In this document: positions 42,359 to 48,856 of the stretch, one piece after another
Layout: every line of letters starts with the position of its first letter
How positions within the stretch are numbered: position 1 is the stretch's first letter
IMG/VR virus record: IMGVR_UViG_3300010334_002189
Coordinates: 1-59,685 of that record
DNA: 59,685 bases
Origin: a virus
Direction: 5' to 3' (one strand)
Program-made: the position numbers and the translations under genes
The notes under the pieces: generated by a model
Seen by the model: only the letters and a program-made list of their open reading frames with translations
Told to the model about the DNA's origin: nothing
The model's database searches: none

Positions 42359-42579
42359 TTACCCCATGTCAGCGTAAACAGCAGGTAGTCTGCTTGTTCT
42401 CTAAATTCAAAGATGCCGTCACCTTTAAAATTCCAGCCATCAGTGACCTTGTCACCAAACTGTTTGTTGCACCATTCAATACAAGGTGTCCATCCTTGGT
42501 ACCGGTATTTGCCATTGACTGTTTCGTCAACCGGCGCCATAATACTGGCCACATACCAACCACTCAACGCACTTCTCAT
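42355..42579 (-). CDS. Small protein with C-terminal FxLTWG motif (cluster member)
   Basis: 74 residues. Ends FEFREQADYLLFTLTWGK, the end motif seen in neighbouring genes at 42997, 43272, 43925, 44193 and 44486. The N-terminal part contains WYVASIMAPVDE and a Trp-rich centre. Overlaps both neighbours by 4 bases. Function unknown. Confidence 0.58.
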   Translation of the reverse strand: MRSALSGWYVASIMAPVDETVNGKYRYQGWTPCIEWCNKQFGDKVTDGWNFKGDGIFEFREQADYLLFTLTWGK

Positions 42580-42995
42580 GCTTTAGCAAGTATAGCATAA
42601 ACTTTACCAGCCAGCAACTTTTCTTTACTCATTGCCTCTCGTTCCCAAGGTTGGTCAAAGTAGTCGGCCTTAACATGACTACCCATCCAAAATCTTTTTG
42701 TACGGATGGTCTTGTACTGCCCTTTGGCATATTGTTTTACATGAACCATTTCATGCGCCAGAGTCTCAAACAGTCGTTCTTGTTTTAAATCCGCATCCAG
42801 TAGCATTAGAATATGCTTGGGGGCAATCTCACATACGCTACCTTTCATACCGTCAACATTTGCTAGACCTTTCTTAAACTGAATCTCTACAGTATAAGTG
42901 CTGTTGGAAATTTTAAGTTCTTGTTTATAAAGATGTGCTGTTGCGTTAACCAAGGCCTGTTTGCCTGCACTTTTTGAATGTACAACAATGTTCAT
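42576..42995 (-). CDS. HExxH zinc-metallopeptidase-like protein
   Basis: The 139-residue product has TLAHEMVHVKQYAKG near residue 80 (HEMVH, the HExxH zinc motif) and a downstream PWEREAMSKE that could supply the third ligand, an arrangement like SprT-type or other small metallopeptidases. The N-terminal part has a beta hairpin. No signal peptide, so it is probably cytoplasmic. Target unknown. Confidence 0.6.
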   Translation of the reverse strand: MNIVVHSKSAGKQALVNATAHLYKQELKISNSTYTVEIQFKKGLANVDGMKGSVCEIAPKHILMLLDADLKQERLFETLAHEMVHVKQYAKGQYKTIRTKRFWMGSHVKADYFDQPWEREAMSKEKLLAGKVYAILAKA

Positions 42996-42996
42996 A

Positions 42997-43275
42997 TTAG
43001 CCCCATGTCAGTTTTAAAATTGCTAACAATTCACAATGTACATCAAATTTTGCAGATGATGGCTCATGAAAATTGTAGCGAGTAGGTTGTTCATAAGGAT
43101 GTTCATACCATTGGTCCTGAGATTGTGTTCTGGTCCAAGTAGCAATATCCTTGCTCACATGTATAGTATACCACTTTTTGTTGTCTATGTCAACCATTGC
43201 CAAAACAGTATAACCTGGACCAGAATTAGGAAACACAATATTCCATTGTTGTTGGATTGCTGTTTTAACTATCAC
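42997..43275 (-). CDS. Small protein with C-terminal LTWG motif (cluster member)
   Basis: 92 residues. Ends AKFDVHCELLAILKLTWG, a weaker version of the shared end motif. Centre is aromatic (WYTIHVSKDIATWTRTQ). Overlaps the upstream gene by 4 bases. Function unknown. Confidence 0.55.
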   Translation of the reverse strand: MIVKTAIQQQWNIVFPNSGPGYTVLAMVDIDNKKWYTIHVSKDIATWTRTQSQDQWYEHPYEQPTRYNFHEPSSAKFDVHCELLAILKLTWG

Positions 43276-43526
43276 GAGTATGTCATCCTAAATAGCAATG
43301 CTTCTTCTTCATCGTTAAAAGTAACTTCCAACTTTGGAGAACCATTATTGTATCTTACTTCGTACACCGCACTTGGACAATTCATATTCAACCATATTTT
43401 AAGATATTCAAATCCTGGATATGGAACTGGAGCAGGATCAATAAAATAAGGAAAGCACCAGAAACACCAAAGAGAACCATGCCGCCAACTCTTAGTAATT
43501 TGTACTCCCCAATTTTCGTCGTCCAT
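43272..43526 (-). CDS. Small protein with C-terminal motif (cluster member)
   Basis: 84 residues. Ends LEVTFNDEEEALLFRMTYS, matching the shared motif; the first half is Trp/Phe-rich (SLWCFWCFPYFIDPAPVPYP). Start coupled to the SpeD-like stop (TAATG). Function unknown. Confidence 0.55.
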   Translation of the reverse strand: MDDENWGVQITKSWRHGSLWCFWCFPYFIDPAPVPYPGFEYLKIWLNMNCPSAVYEVRYNNGSPKLEVTFNDEEEALLFRMTYS

Positions 43527-43888
43527 TAATCTGCTTGTCTTGTTAAAAAGTATTTTCTAATTGAACCAACACCAAAGTGTTTCTTTATGCTGGCTTCAAC
43601 AATGGCTGTATCAAATTCTTTACAACTAAAAACATCAAGATAGATCTGTTGTAGATTATCTACAAAGTGAGCAACAATACTACTGGTAACAATTACTTGA
43701 ACCACTGTAAAGCCAGCCTTATCAGGAAATTCTCCTGCGGTGTATTCAATCCTGGGCTCACCAATTGGCTCCATGTTGATGTCCTTGACTAACTGGCGGA
43801 TCCAGGTATCAACATTGTCAAAGTCTTTCATTTGATCCGGATTGCACCGCCCGCAATCTAAAATTAAGTGGTAACCCCAATAGTTCAT
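43526..43888 (-). CDS. S-adenosylmethionine decarboxylase-like protein (SpeD)
   Basis: 120 residues from ATG 43888 with AGGAG. It begins MNYWGYHLILDCGRC, like bacterial SpeD (GxHxxxDxxxC), and has VTSSIVAHFVDNLQQIYLDVFSCKEFD, aligning with ESHxSIHTWPE...AxVDVFTC. The Ser that becomes the pyruvoyl group is kept but the preceding Glu and following His are not, so self-processing is uncertain. C-terminus FLTRQ fits the family. SpeD makes decarboxylated SAM for spermidine; T4-like cyanophages are known to carry such genes. Confidence 0.55.
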   Translation of the reverse strand: MNYWGYHLILDCGRCNPDQMKDFDNVDTWIRQLVKDINMEPIGEPRIEYTAGEFPDKAGFTVVQVIVTSSIVAHFVDNLQQIYLDVFSCKEFDTAIVEASIKKHFGVGSIRKYFLTRQAD

Positions 43889-43912
43889 TTTTCTCCTTTG
43901 AACAATCAAAAT

Positions 43913-43941
43913 ATTATAACAGATTTATATCTGTTCAGCAA
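43913..43941 (-). promoter_or_regulatory. Possible sigma-70 promoter TTGCTG-N17-TATAAT
   Basis: -10 TATAAT (43918-43913) is perfect; -35 TTGCTG (43941-43936) is weak, as at folE. The spacer contains TATAAATC, a near late octamer. It precedes the SpeD-like gene by about 25 bases. Confidence 0.45.
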
Positions 43942-44203
43942 CCGCACCGCCCCAAGTTAACTTACACAAAAATAAATCTTCTTTGTTTTTAAATTGTAAT
44001 TGTGTCATTTCGTCCCAGTGACTACCTCTTACATCACTAACATCACTGGTCGACATAATCCATAAATCATTGTCACCATGATACATGTTGTGATACGAAT
44101 ACTCGTTGCGAGTGGTCATTACTAATCCGCTAATGTTTTCGCACAACCAATTTAACAATGCATCGAGGTCAACATCGCCAATGTACAGACTGTTAAAATA
44201 CAT
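43925..44203 (-). CDS. Small protein with C-terminal LTWGG motif (cluster member)
   Basis: 92 residues. TQLQFKNKEDLFLCKLTWGG near the end carries the shared motif. N-terminal half is acidic (DVDLDALLNWLCENISGLV). Overlaps the upstream gene by 11 bases. Function unknown. Confidence 0.57.
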   Translation of the reverse strand: MYFNSLYIGDVDLDALLNWLCENISGLVMTTRNEYSYHNMYHGDNDLWIMSTSDVSDVRGSHWDEMTQLQFKNKEDLFLCKLTWGGAVAEQI

Positions 44204-44486
44204 TGAAGTTTAGCATAAAGTATGCCGCCTCATCCTTGCTGGTAATGTTAACAGTGATCATTGGATCACCTGAATTAAATCTGGGAGTACAGTCTGCGGT
44301 AGGGCAATGTGCTTCCATCCAATTTGTGAACTCTCGATGATCATTGCAATAGACCCAGCAATGCCAGCCCACAATTTCTTCACGGAACTCTTTCTGAGGT
44401 TGCTTCTTATCCTTTAGTAGTACATAAGGAATGTCATGCCATCCATCTTCATACCGCCAGTGATGAACTGATATTTGTTGTTTCAT
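44193..44486 (-). CDS. Small protein with C-terminal motif (cluster member)
   Basis: 97 residues. Ends ITVNITSKDEAAYFMLNFNVF, a variant of the shared end motif. The middle WHCWVYCNDHREFTNWMEAHCP is Trp/Cys-rich and resembles the centre of the protein at 44486. TAATG coupling with that gene. Function unknown. Confidence 0.57.
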   Translation of the reverse strand: MKQQISVHHWRYEDGWHDIPYVLLKDKKQPQKEFREEIVGWHCWVYCNDHREFTNWMEAHCPTADCTPRFNSGDPMITVNITSKDEAAYFMLNFNVF

Positions 44487-44776
44487 TACGCACCGTGATA
44501 CAATTTAAAAAGTGCCGCATCTTCTTTTCCTTTGAACAAGATACGATTTCGGTATTGATCGTCAACCCAACACCAGTTGGAATTTTGACAAACATCATGT
44601 GGGGTGGGAGTTCTTTCATGCCATTCCCAATCTTTAAAGCCCTTACTAGCACCCCATGTGTTCCAGCACCAGGCTCTCACATTATGAAAGTTAACTTCAT
44701 TGCTTTGGCTCAACTCGACAAAATACTTGAAATACGGATAGCCCGAGTATCGCTTGTCAAGTTTTCGAACCTGCAT
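44486..44776 (-). CDS. Small protein with C-terminal motif (cluster member)
   Basis: 96 residues from ATG 44776, which shares a base with the upstream stop (TGATG); GTG 44785 is an alternative. Ends NRILFKGKEDAALFKLYHGA. The middle VRAWCWNTWGASKGFKDWEW parallels the Trp-rich middle of its neighbour. Function unknown. Confidence 0.57.
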   Translation of the reverse strand: MQVRKLDKRYSGYPYFKYFVELSQSNEVNFHNVRAWCWNTWGASKGFKDWEWHERTPTPHDVCQNSNWCWVDDQYRNRILFKGKEDAALFKLYHGA

Positions 44777-45063
44777 CACATCCACATTCTAATTAGTGCT
44801 ATGGTATCAATAGTGACCAGCAAAGTATAGTTGGCCAACATGCCGGTGCTTCCTCTAGTTTTACTGGCCCATGCAAAAATAGCACACTGGGTTATGAACA
44901 GGGGATACAGAATTAAAAACGGAGGATTAGGAACTGTAAGCATCATTGTAAAAGCACAACCAATGCTTAGGAACCAAGCGAGAATTTCCAGCACACATCT
45001 TACTGGATTTTCTTGCCAATCCTCGCGAATGTAATCTCTTACACTGGCAAGTAACTTTTTCAT
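44776..45063 (-). CDS. Small membrane protein
   Basis: The 95-residue product has three hydrophobic segments at about residues 23-42, 46-66 and 74-92. Lys/Arg-rich N-terminus suggests that end faces the cytoplasm. Its start overlaps the DsbA-like stop by 1 base. A host-membrane role such as superinfection effects is possible; not recognised. Confidence 0.62.
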   Translation of the reverse strand: MKKLLASVRDYIREDWQENPVRCVLEILAWFLSIGCAFTMMLTVPNPPFLILYPLFITQCAIFAWASKTRGSTGMLANYTLLVTIDTIALIRMWM

Positions 45064-45314
45064 TACTGTTTGTTTTTAGTTACAATTAGAATTTCTTCAA
45101 CAGCTTCCAAGTCGCTTTGGTCTTTGTCAAAGTCGCCTTTGAAGGCCTTGGTAATTGCTTTGGTAAGGACAGCTGGTTTAATTTCCATTTCTTCAGCAAT
45201 GGCGGCAACTGTTTCCTTTAGGCCCACACTAAGGTCATCAATTTCTCGTTTGACTTGGACACCTTCTTGGATCACTTTGGTAAGTTTGGCAATTTGTTCT
45301 GGGGTAAAGCTCAT
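45063..45314 (-). CDS. dsbA: DsbA-like double-stranded DNA-binding protein
   Basis: The 83-residue product matches T4 DsbA in size and helical layout: EIDDLSVGLKETVAAIAEEM, then KPAVLTKAITKAFKGDFDKDQS and an acidic helix. T4 DsbA binds DNA near late promoters and enhances late transcription. It has a strong early promoter and AGGAG, and heads the transcript that leads to DNA polymerase. Assignment by pattern and length, not by a catalytic motif. Confidence 0.6.
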   Translation of the reverse strand: MSFTPEQIAKLTKVIQEGVQVKREIDDLSVGLKETVAAIAEEMEIKPAVLTKAITKAFKGDFDKDQSDLEAVEEILIVTKNKQ

Positions 45315-45347
45315 TTATTTCTCCTGTGAGTTGTAATCTACAGTACA

Positions 45348-45376
45348 AGTATACAGCATATAAACCCACAGGTCAA
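45348..45376 (-). promoter_or_regulatory. Sigma-70 promoter TTGACC-N17-TATACT
   Basis: -35 TTGACC (45376-45371), -10 TATACT (45353-45348), spacer 17. First promoter of the early leftward block; probably drives dsbA through DNA polymerase, as no terminator is seen between. Confidence 0.82.
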
Positions 45377-45377
45377 G

Positions 45378-46145
45378 TTATTGACGTTCAATATCTTCTT
45401 CGTTGCAACTTGATCCGTACTGTATCTCTACAACCTTACATGGTCCTGAGTATGGATTGCTAAGTTGATGCCATTCATTCTCCAGTATGTCTATTCGGTC
45501 ATGCACTCTAAGAGTTCTAGGAGGCATTTGATAACCAGATGGCATGCGAGCAGTTACATCACACATGCCCTGAGCCACATGCCAAAACTCTTTTCTAAAG
45601 GCATGGCGTTGCATGCTTAGACTTTGGCCAGGCATCACAGTCAGCTCTTTGACCTTGGTATGAAACATGACATCATCTTCATATAATACACGATAGTAGC
45701 CCCAAGGCCGTTGTGTTTTTGGGCTCTTCCATTCTTCTAAGATCCAACTACTGCTGTTCTTTTTGTCTGTGCCACCAACGCCAAATACAAATGATAAATT
45801 AGAATCTACAACATCCATTTCTGGAATATTATCTTTGGTCCTATCGCCACCGTTGGCAAATATCAATTCAGCATTGGGATAATGTGCTCTTGCTTGTTGG
45901 ATAAAGTGTCTAGCTGAATCATCGGCATCGTCAAAGGTATAAACTTCATCTACCATGCTCAAATTGTTAACGATACATAATCGTTCGTTCCATGTCATGA
46001 ATGCCTGACCTTTTTTGCGTTCTAACCATTCATCACTGTTGAGACCAACAATTAACATGTCACCCAGGGTTCTTGCAGTCTTGAAGTAGGCAATATGCCC
46101 ACTGTGTACAGGATCAAATCCTCCAGTGACTAAAACTATTTTCAT
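45378..46145 (-). CDS. Fused nucleotidyltransferase and ManC-type cupin
   Basis: 255 residues in two domains. Residues 1-130 have GGFDPVHSGHIAYF (HxGH) and GLNSDEWLERKKG, as in the HldE/RfaE cytidylyl/adenylyltransferase family. Residues about 148-250 have RPWGYYRVLYED...LTVMPGQSLSMQRHAFRKEFW condensed, the type II phosphomannose isomerase cupin of ManC. I know no standard enzyme with this pair. It could activate a sugar phosphate and isomerise or epimerise it. ATGA coupling with the gene upstream. Confidence 0.72.
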   Translation of the reverse strand: MKIVLVTGGFDPVHSGHIAYFKTARTLGDMLIVGLNSDEWLERKKGQAFMTWNERLCIVNNLSMVDEVYTFDDADDSARHFIQQARAHYPNAELIFANGGDRTKDNIPEMDVVDSNLSFVFGVGGTDKKNSSSWILEEWKSPKTQRPWGYYRVLYEDDVMFHTKVKELTVMPGQSLSMQRHAFRKEFWHVAQGMCDVTARMPSGYQMPPRTLRVHDRIDILENEWHQLSNPYSGPCKVVEIQYGSSCNEEDIERQ

Positions 46146-46744
46146 AAAGAATTAAATTTTCCTTTTATTTCCTCGAAGTCTGGATTATTTTCAAACCCAA
46201 CCTCAACATAGTATATATGCTCTAAGTTTTCTGTATTGATATATCTGTACGGCCCTGGTGCAATTAGATAAGCCGAGTCGGGAACTAATTCACTACCAAC
46301 AGTTCTAAACGGTCCGTTAAAAAAATTTTCATCTGTAATATTTTCTGTTGGATCTATCCACTGTACTTGTAAATTATTATGTGCGGCTACTGGTATATGT
46401 AGCCTACATTTTCTATTAGGAACTGTGGCATCAAATTGTCGGTCTTTTGTTGGATCAAATGTATCTGTACGAGCCTTGGCAAGAATTGGTACAGTTACTA
46501 TAAATGGTTTGATACGACACAACGCAATATAGGCCGCCGACAATTCAAGTTTGTCATATATGTCATTCATAAAATCTACAGTATCAATTAATCCCGGAGT
46601 TTGCCTAATGTGTCTTAATAAAGATTCATTTCTGGCCAATCCAAGTTTTGATGATTTTAAATCATTGACAATGACTGGGAACCAATCCATAATCTGTTGT
46701 GCATCTTGTGCATAATTTTTTCTAAGTGCAAATATATTTTCCAT
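46142..46744 (-). CDS. Hypothetical protein, possibly cupin/2OG-oxygenase-like
   Basis: The 200-residue product has CRLHIPVAAHNNLQVQW and SAYLIAPGPYRYINTENLEHIYYVEVGF, the layout of the beta-hydroxylase-like proteins at 8198 and 28067 (RLHIxV..., xNTxxxH...). A clear HxD pair is missing, so it may be a degenerate member. Between the fusion enzyme and a PP-loop gene. Confidence 0.4.
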   Translation of the reverse strand: MENIFALRKNYAQDAQQIMDWFPVIVNDLKSSKLGLARNESLLRHIRQTPGLIDTVDFMNDIYDKLELSAAYIALCRIKPFIVTVPILAKARTDTFDPTKDRQFDATVPNRKCRLHIPVAAHNNLQVQWIDPTENITDENFFNGPFRTVGSELVPDSAYLIAPGPYRYINTENLEHIYYVEVGFENNPDFEEIKGKFNSL

Positions 46745-46745
46745 G

Positions 46746-47918
46746 TTATTCCAAAAATAAGGGTAAGCTTTGACAATTGGTTAGTCCCCTAGTGATACCA
46801 CCAATCTTGATCCAGTTAGAACCAACTACTTCTGCAAGCTTTTCCAAGCCAGCTCGGTATACTTGTGTATGTACTGCATTGGTGTCTTTAAGGAACCACT
46901 CGTCTCTAGGACTCCACATTAATAAAAAATCATGCTTGCCACTGGTATATGTGTCCGGGCTCCAATCTGGATAAACTAATCGATGTAATCCATCATTGGT
47001 AAGAAACCAGGTAATTCCATTTTTTTTAACATGTCCTAGCGCATTGCTTTTTCTGCTGACCCATCTACTGTTTAAATCAACATCTGGTATGTTGTTCAAG
47101 TAACGCTTGACAATGTGTCCTTGCTTGCTTAGTAATTCTCTAGCGTCTGGACTCCAGAAAAAGAACTCATCGTTCTCCCAAGGTCGGTCTAGCGTTTGCG
47201 TCAACGGATTAACCGAATTGTCAACAATGTCAACAAATTGAATGGCAAATTTTCCATTGATATTGGTTACCCTTGGCTTGTCCATACCCCATACAAAGCA
47301 TACTCGTTTTCCCTGAGCAAACAGGTCTAAGTAGTCTTTTTCTTTTTCTCTAATATATCTGCGAGACTGTTGGTTTGGACTAAACACAGCATTTGCTTTA
47401 TAGATAAAATCAAATTTGTTATCGTCTTTGTCAAACAGGTCTGCTTGATAATCCAAATGGTCCACCAAGCGGAACTTTGTATTTGGACTAGACTCTAGTA
47501 TCTTTTCTGCCACGGGAATGGCCACTTGTTTTACTTCACTGTTGAGATATGTGTCCCATGAACCATCTCCGCCCATATTATGGAATGTAGCAAGTTCATC
47601 TACAAATAATCCTTCATCAACAAATGCACGAAGCATGGTGTAACTATCTGCGCCACCTGACCACCAAAGCACAATGTAGTCGTAGCGTTCTCTGATTTGC
47701 CTAGCACGGGCTTGATACAATTGTTTTAAAGAAACAGGTGGCTCAATGGTCCAATCAAAATTTGTAAATTCGGCATCATTAAAATTCCAATGTACTTTGT
47801 TACCGGTCTTATTGGCCAGCTCAATTGCTTCTACCTTACTGTAGGTTTTGAAGTCGCCTACCTGATAGAATCCAAATTTATCTTTGCTCTGATGCGGTAA
47901 AATTAAGTTAGGGGTCAT
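46746..47918 (-). CDS. PP-loop ATPase, copy 3
   Basis: The 390-residue product has YIVLWWSGGADSYTMLRAF near residue 85 (SGGxDS PP-loop) and a long C-terminal region rich in Trp. It fits the asparagine synthase/QueC-like ATP pyrophosphatase superfamily; lack of the QueC zinc Cys cluster argues against QueC. No Shine-Dalgarno; the octamer ATTAAATA ends 7 bases before the ATG. Diverges from the flavin enzyme at 47948. Confidence 0.62.
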   Translation of the reverse strand: MTPNLILPHQSKDKFGFYQVGDFKTYSKVEAIELANKTGNKVHWNFNDAEFTNFDWTIEPPVSLKQLYQARARQIRERYDYIVLWWSGGADSYTMLRAFVDEGLFVDELATFHNMGGDGSWDTYLNSEVKQVAIPVAEKILESSPNTKFRLVDHLDYQADLFDKDDNKFDFIYKANAVFSPNQQSRRYIREKEKDYLDLFAQGKRVCFVWGMDKPRVTNINGKFAIQFVDIVDNSVNPLTQTLDRPWENDEFFFWSPDARELLSKQGHIVKRYLNNIPDVDLNSRWVSRKSNALGHVKKNGITWFLTNDGLHRLVYPDWSPDTYTSGKHDFLLMWSPRDEWFLKDTNAVHTQVYRAGLEKLAEVVGSNWIKIGGITRGLTNCQSLPLFLE

Positions 47919-47925
47919 CTACGGA

Positions 47926-47933
47926 TATTTAAT
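47926..47933 (-). promoter_or_regulatory. Late-like octamer ATTAAATA, 7 bases before ATG
   Basis: Six of eight bases match TATAAATA. It lies in a 29-base divergent gap, one base from a plus-strand late-like octamer. A second ATTAAATA precedes the gene at 52604 in the same way. Confidence 0.35.
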
Positions 47934-47934
47934 G

Positions 47935-47942
47935 GTTAAGTA
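47935..47942 (+). promoter_or_regulatory. Late-like octamer GTTAAGTA, 5 bases before ATG
   Basis: The last six bases (TAAGTA) match TATAAGTA. The 5-base gap to the ATG at 47948 repeats the geometry of the stronger sites, and no Shine-Dalgarno is present. Confidence 0.35.
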
Positions 47943-47947
47943 ATTGC

Positions 47948-48856
47948 ATGACAAGCCAAAACCTATTAGGGTCAAAGTACCCAATAATTGCAATGGCAAT
48001 GAACAAAGTTAGCGATGTTAATCTTGCCATTGCTGTTAGTAAAGCTGGTGCAATTCCAAGTCTCTCTATTTTTAACTATTTTACAGGACCTGATTACATT
48101 GATGATAATCTATTAAGGTCTGCGTTAGTTAGATACAAATTAGCAACCGGAGACTGCAATATTCTTCTAAGTGTTAGTGTATCTGAGTTAATAGATAAAC
48201 GATTTCAAAAAGTAATTGTAGAAGAACAAGTCGGACTGATTGAACTAATACCAGACTCATACGGTGAAACACCACTATCTCAATTTCGCAACGATCAGCT
48301 TGCGCTGGCAATTGATGAGGTTCGTAGTAATGGGGCATTGGTATTTGTTAAGGTGCTATCAGTGGAACATGTAATAGATGATATCGACGGAGTTATACTA
48401 AAGGGCAATGACGGCGCTGGCCGAGGTACTAATAATTTAGAAATACTATTTGAAAAAGTTCGCAATAAGTTTCCCAACCTGCCAATTATTGTTTCTGGTG
48501 GCATTGGCACAAGCGCACAAGTCAAATCATTTTTAGATAAAGGCGCCGTGGCCGTTGGTATTGGCACACTATTTGCCGCATCCGTTGAAAGTTCAGTATC
48601 TTACGAAACTAAGTTAAAGATGGTAGAAGCCTCATCTGAAAACATTACACAGTTGAGCACAGGTGCAACACAAAATGCGTTGGTATTTTCCTCAACATTG
48701 AATGACAACTATAACAACACCAAGGGTTTACTTGCTGGTATAAAAAATCCTGAATCAGGTCACATATTTGCCGGTAAGGGCATCAATGATATAACTGAGA
48801 TTTTACCAGTTGACAGTATTGTTCAACGACTTGTTGATTTTCTAGGGTTGCCGTAA
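47948..48856 (+). CDS. Nitronate-monooxygenase-like FMN TIM-barrel enzyme
   Basis: The 302-residue product has the NMO/IMPDH-like FMN-binding pattern: PIIAMAMNKVSD at the N-terminus, VILKGNDGAGRGT (cf. GxEAGGHxG), PIIVSGGIGTSAQVKSFLDKGA condensed, and VGIGTLFAASVES. Members oxidise nitronates or reduce enoyl-type substrates. It is the only plus-strand gene between 15260 and the window end, and its 3' end overlaps the converging dehydrogenase by 34 bases. Looks like an independently expressed accessory gene. Confidence 0.7.
   Translation: MTSQNLLGSKYPIIAMAMNKVSDVNLAIAVSKAGAIPSLSIFNYFTGPDYIDDNLLRSALVRYKLATGDCNILLSVSVSELIDKRFQKVIVEEQVGLIELIPDSYGETPLSQFRNDQLALAIDEVRSNGALVFVKVLSVEHVIDDIDGVILKGNDGAGRGTNNLEILFEKVRNKFPNLPIIVSGGIGTSAQVKSFLDKGAVAVGIGTLFAASVESSVSYETKLKMVEASSENITQLSTGATQNALVFSSTLNDNYNNTKGLLAGIKNPESGHIFAGKGINDITEILPVDSIVQRLVDFLGLP

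Noticed and set aside
34721-47240. Other TTGACA hexamers on the minus strand (for example in the genes at 33726, 38034 and 46746)
   Set aside because: None has a plausible -10 at 16-18 bases, unlike the listed promoters.
46746-47918. QueC assignment for the PP-loop protein
   Set aside because: The SGGxDS loop fits, but the protein is much longer than QueC and shows no CxxxxxxxCxxC-type zinc cluster at the C-terminus.
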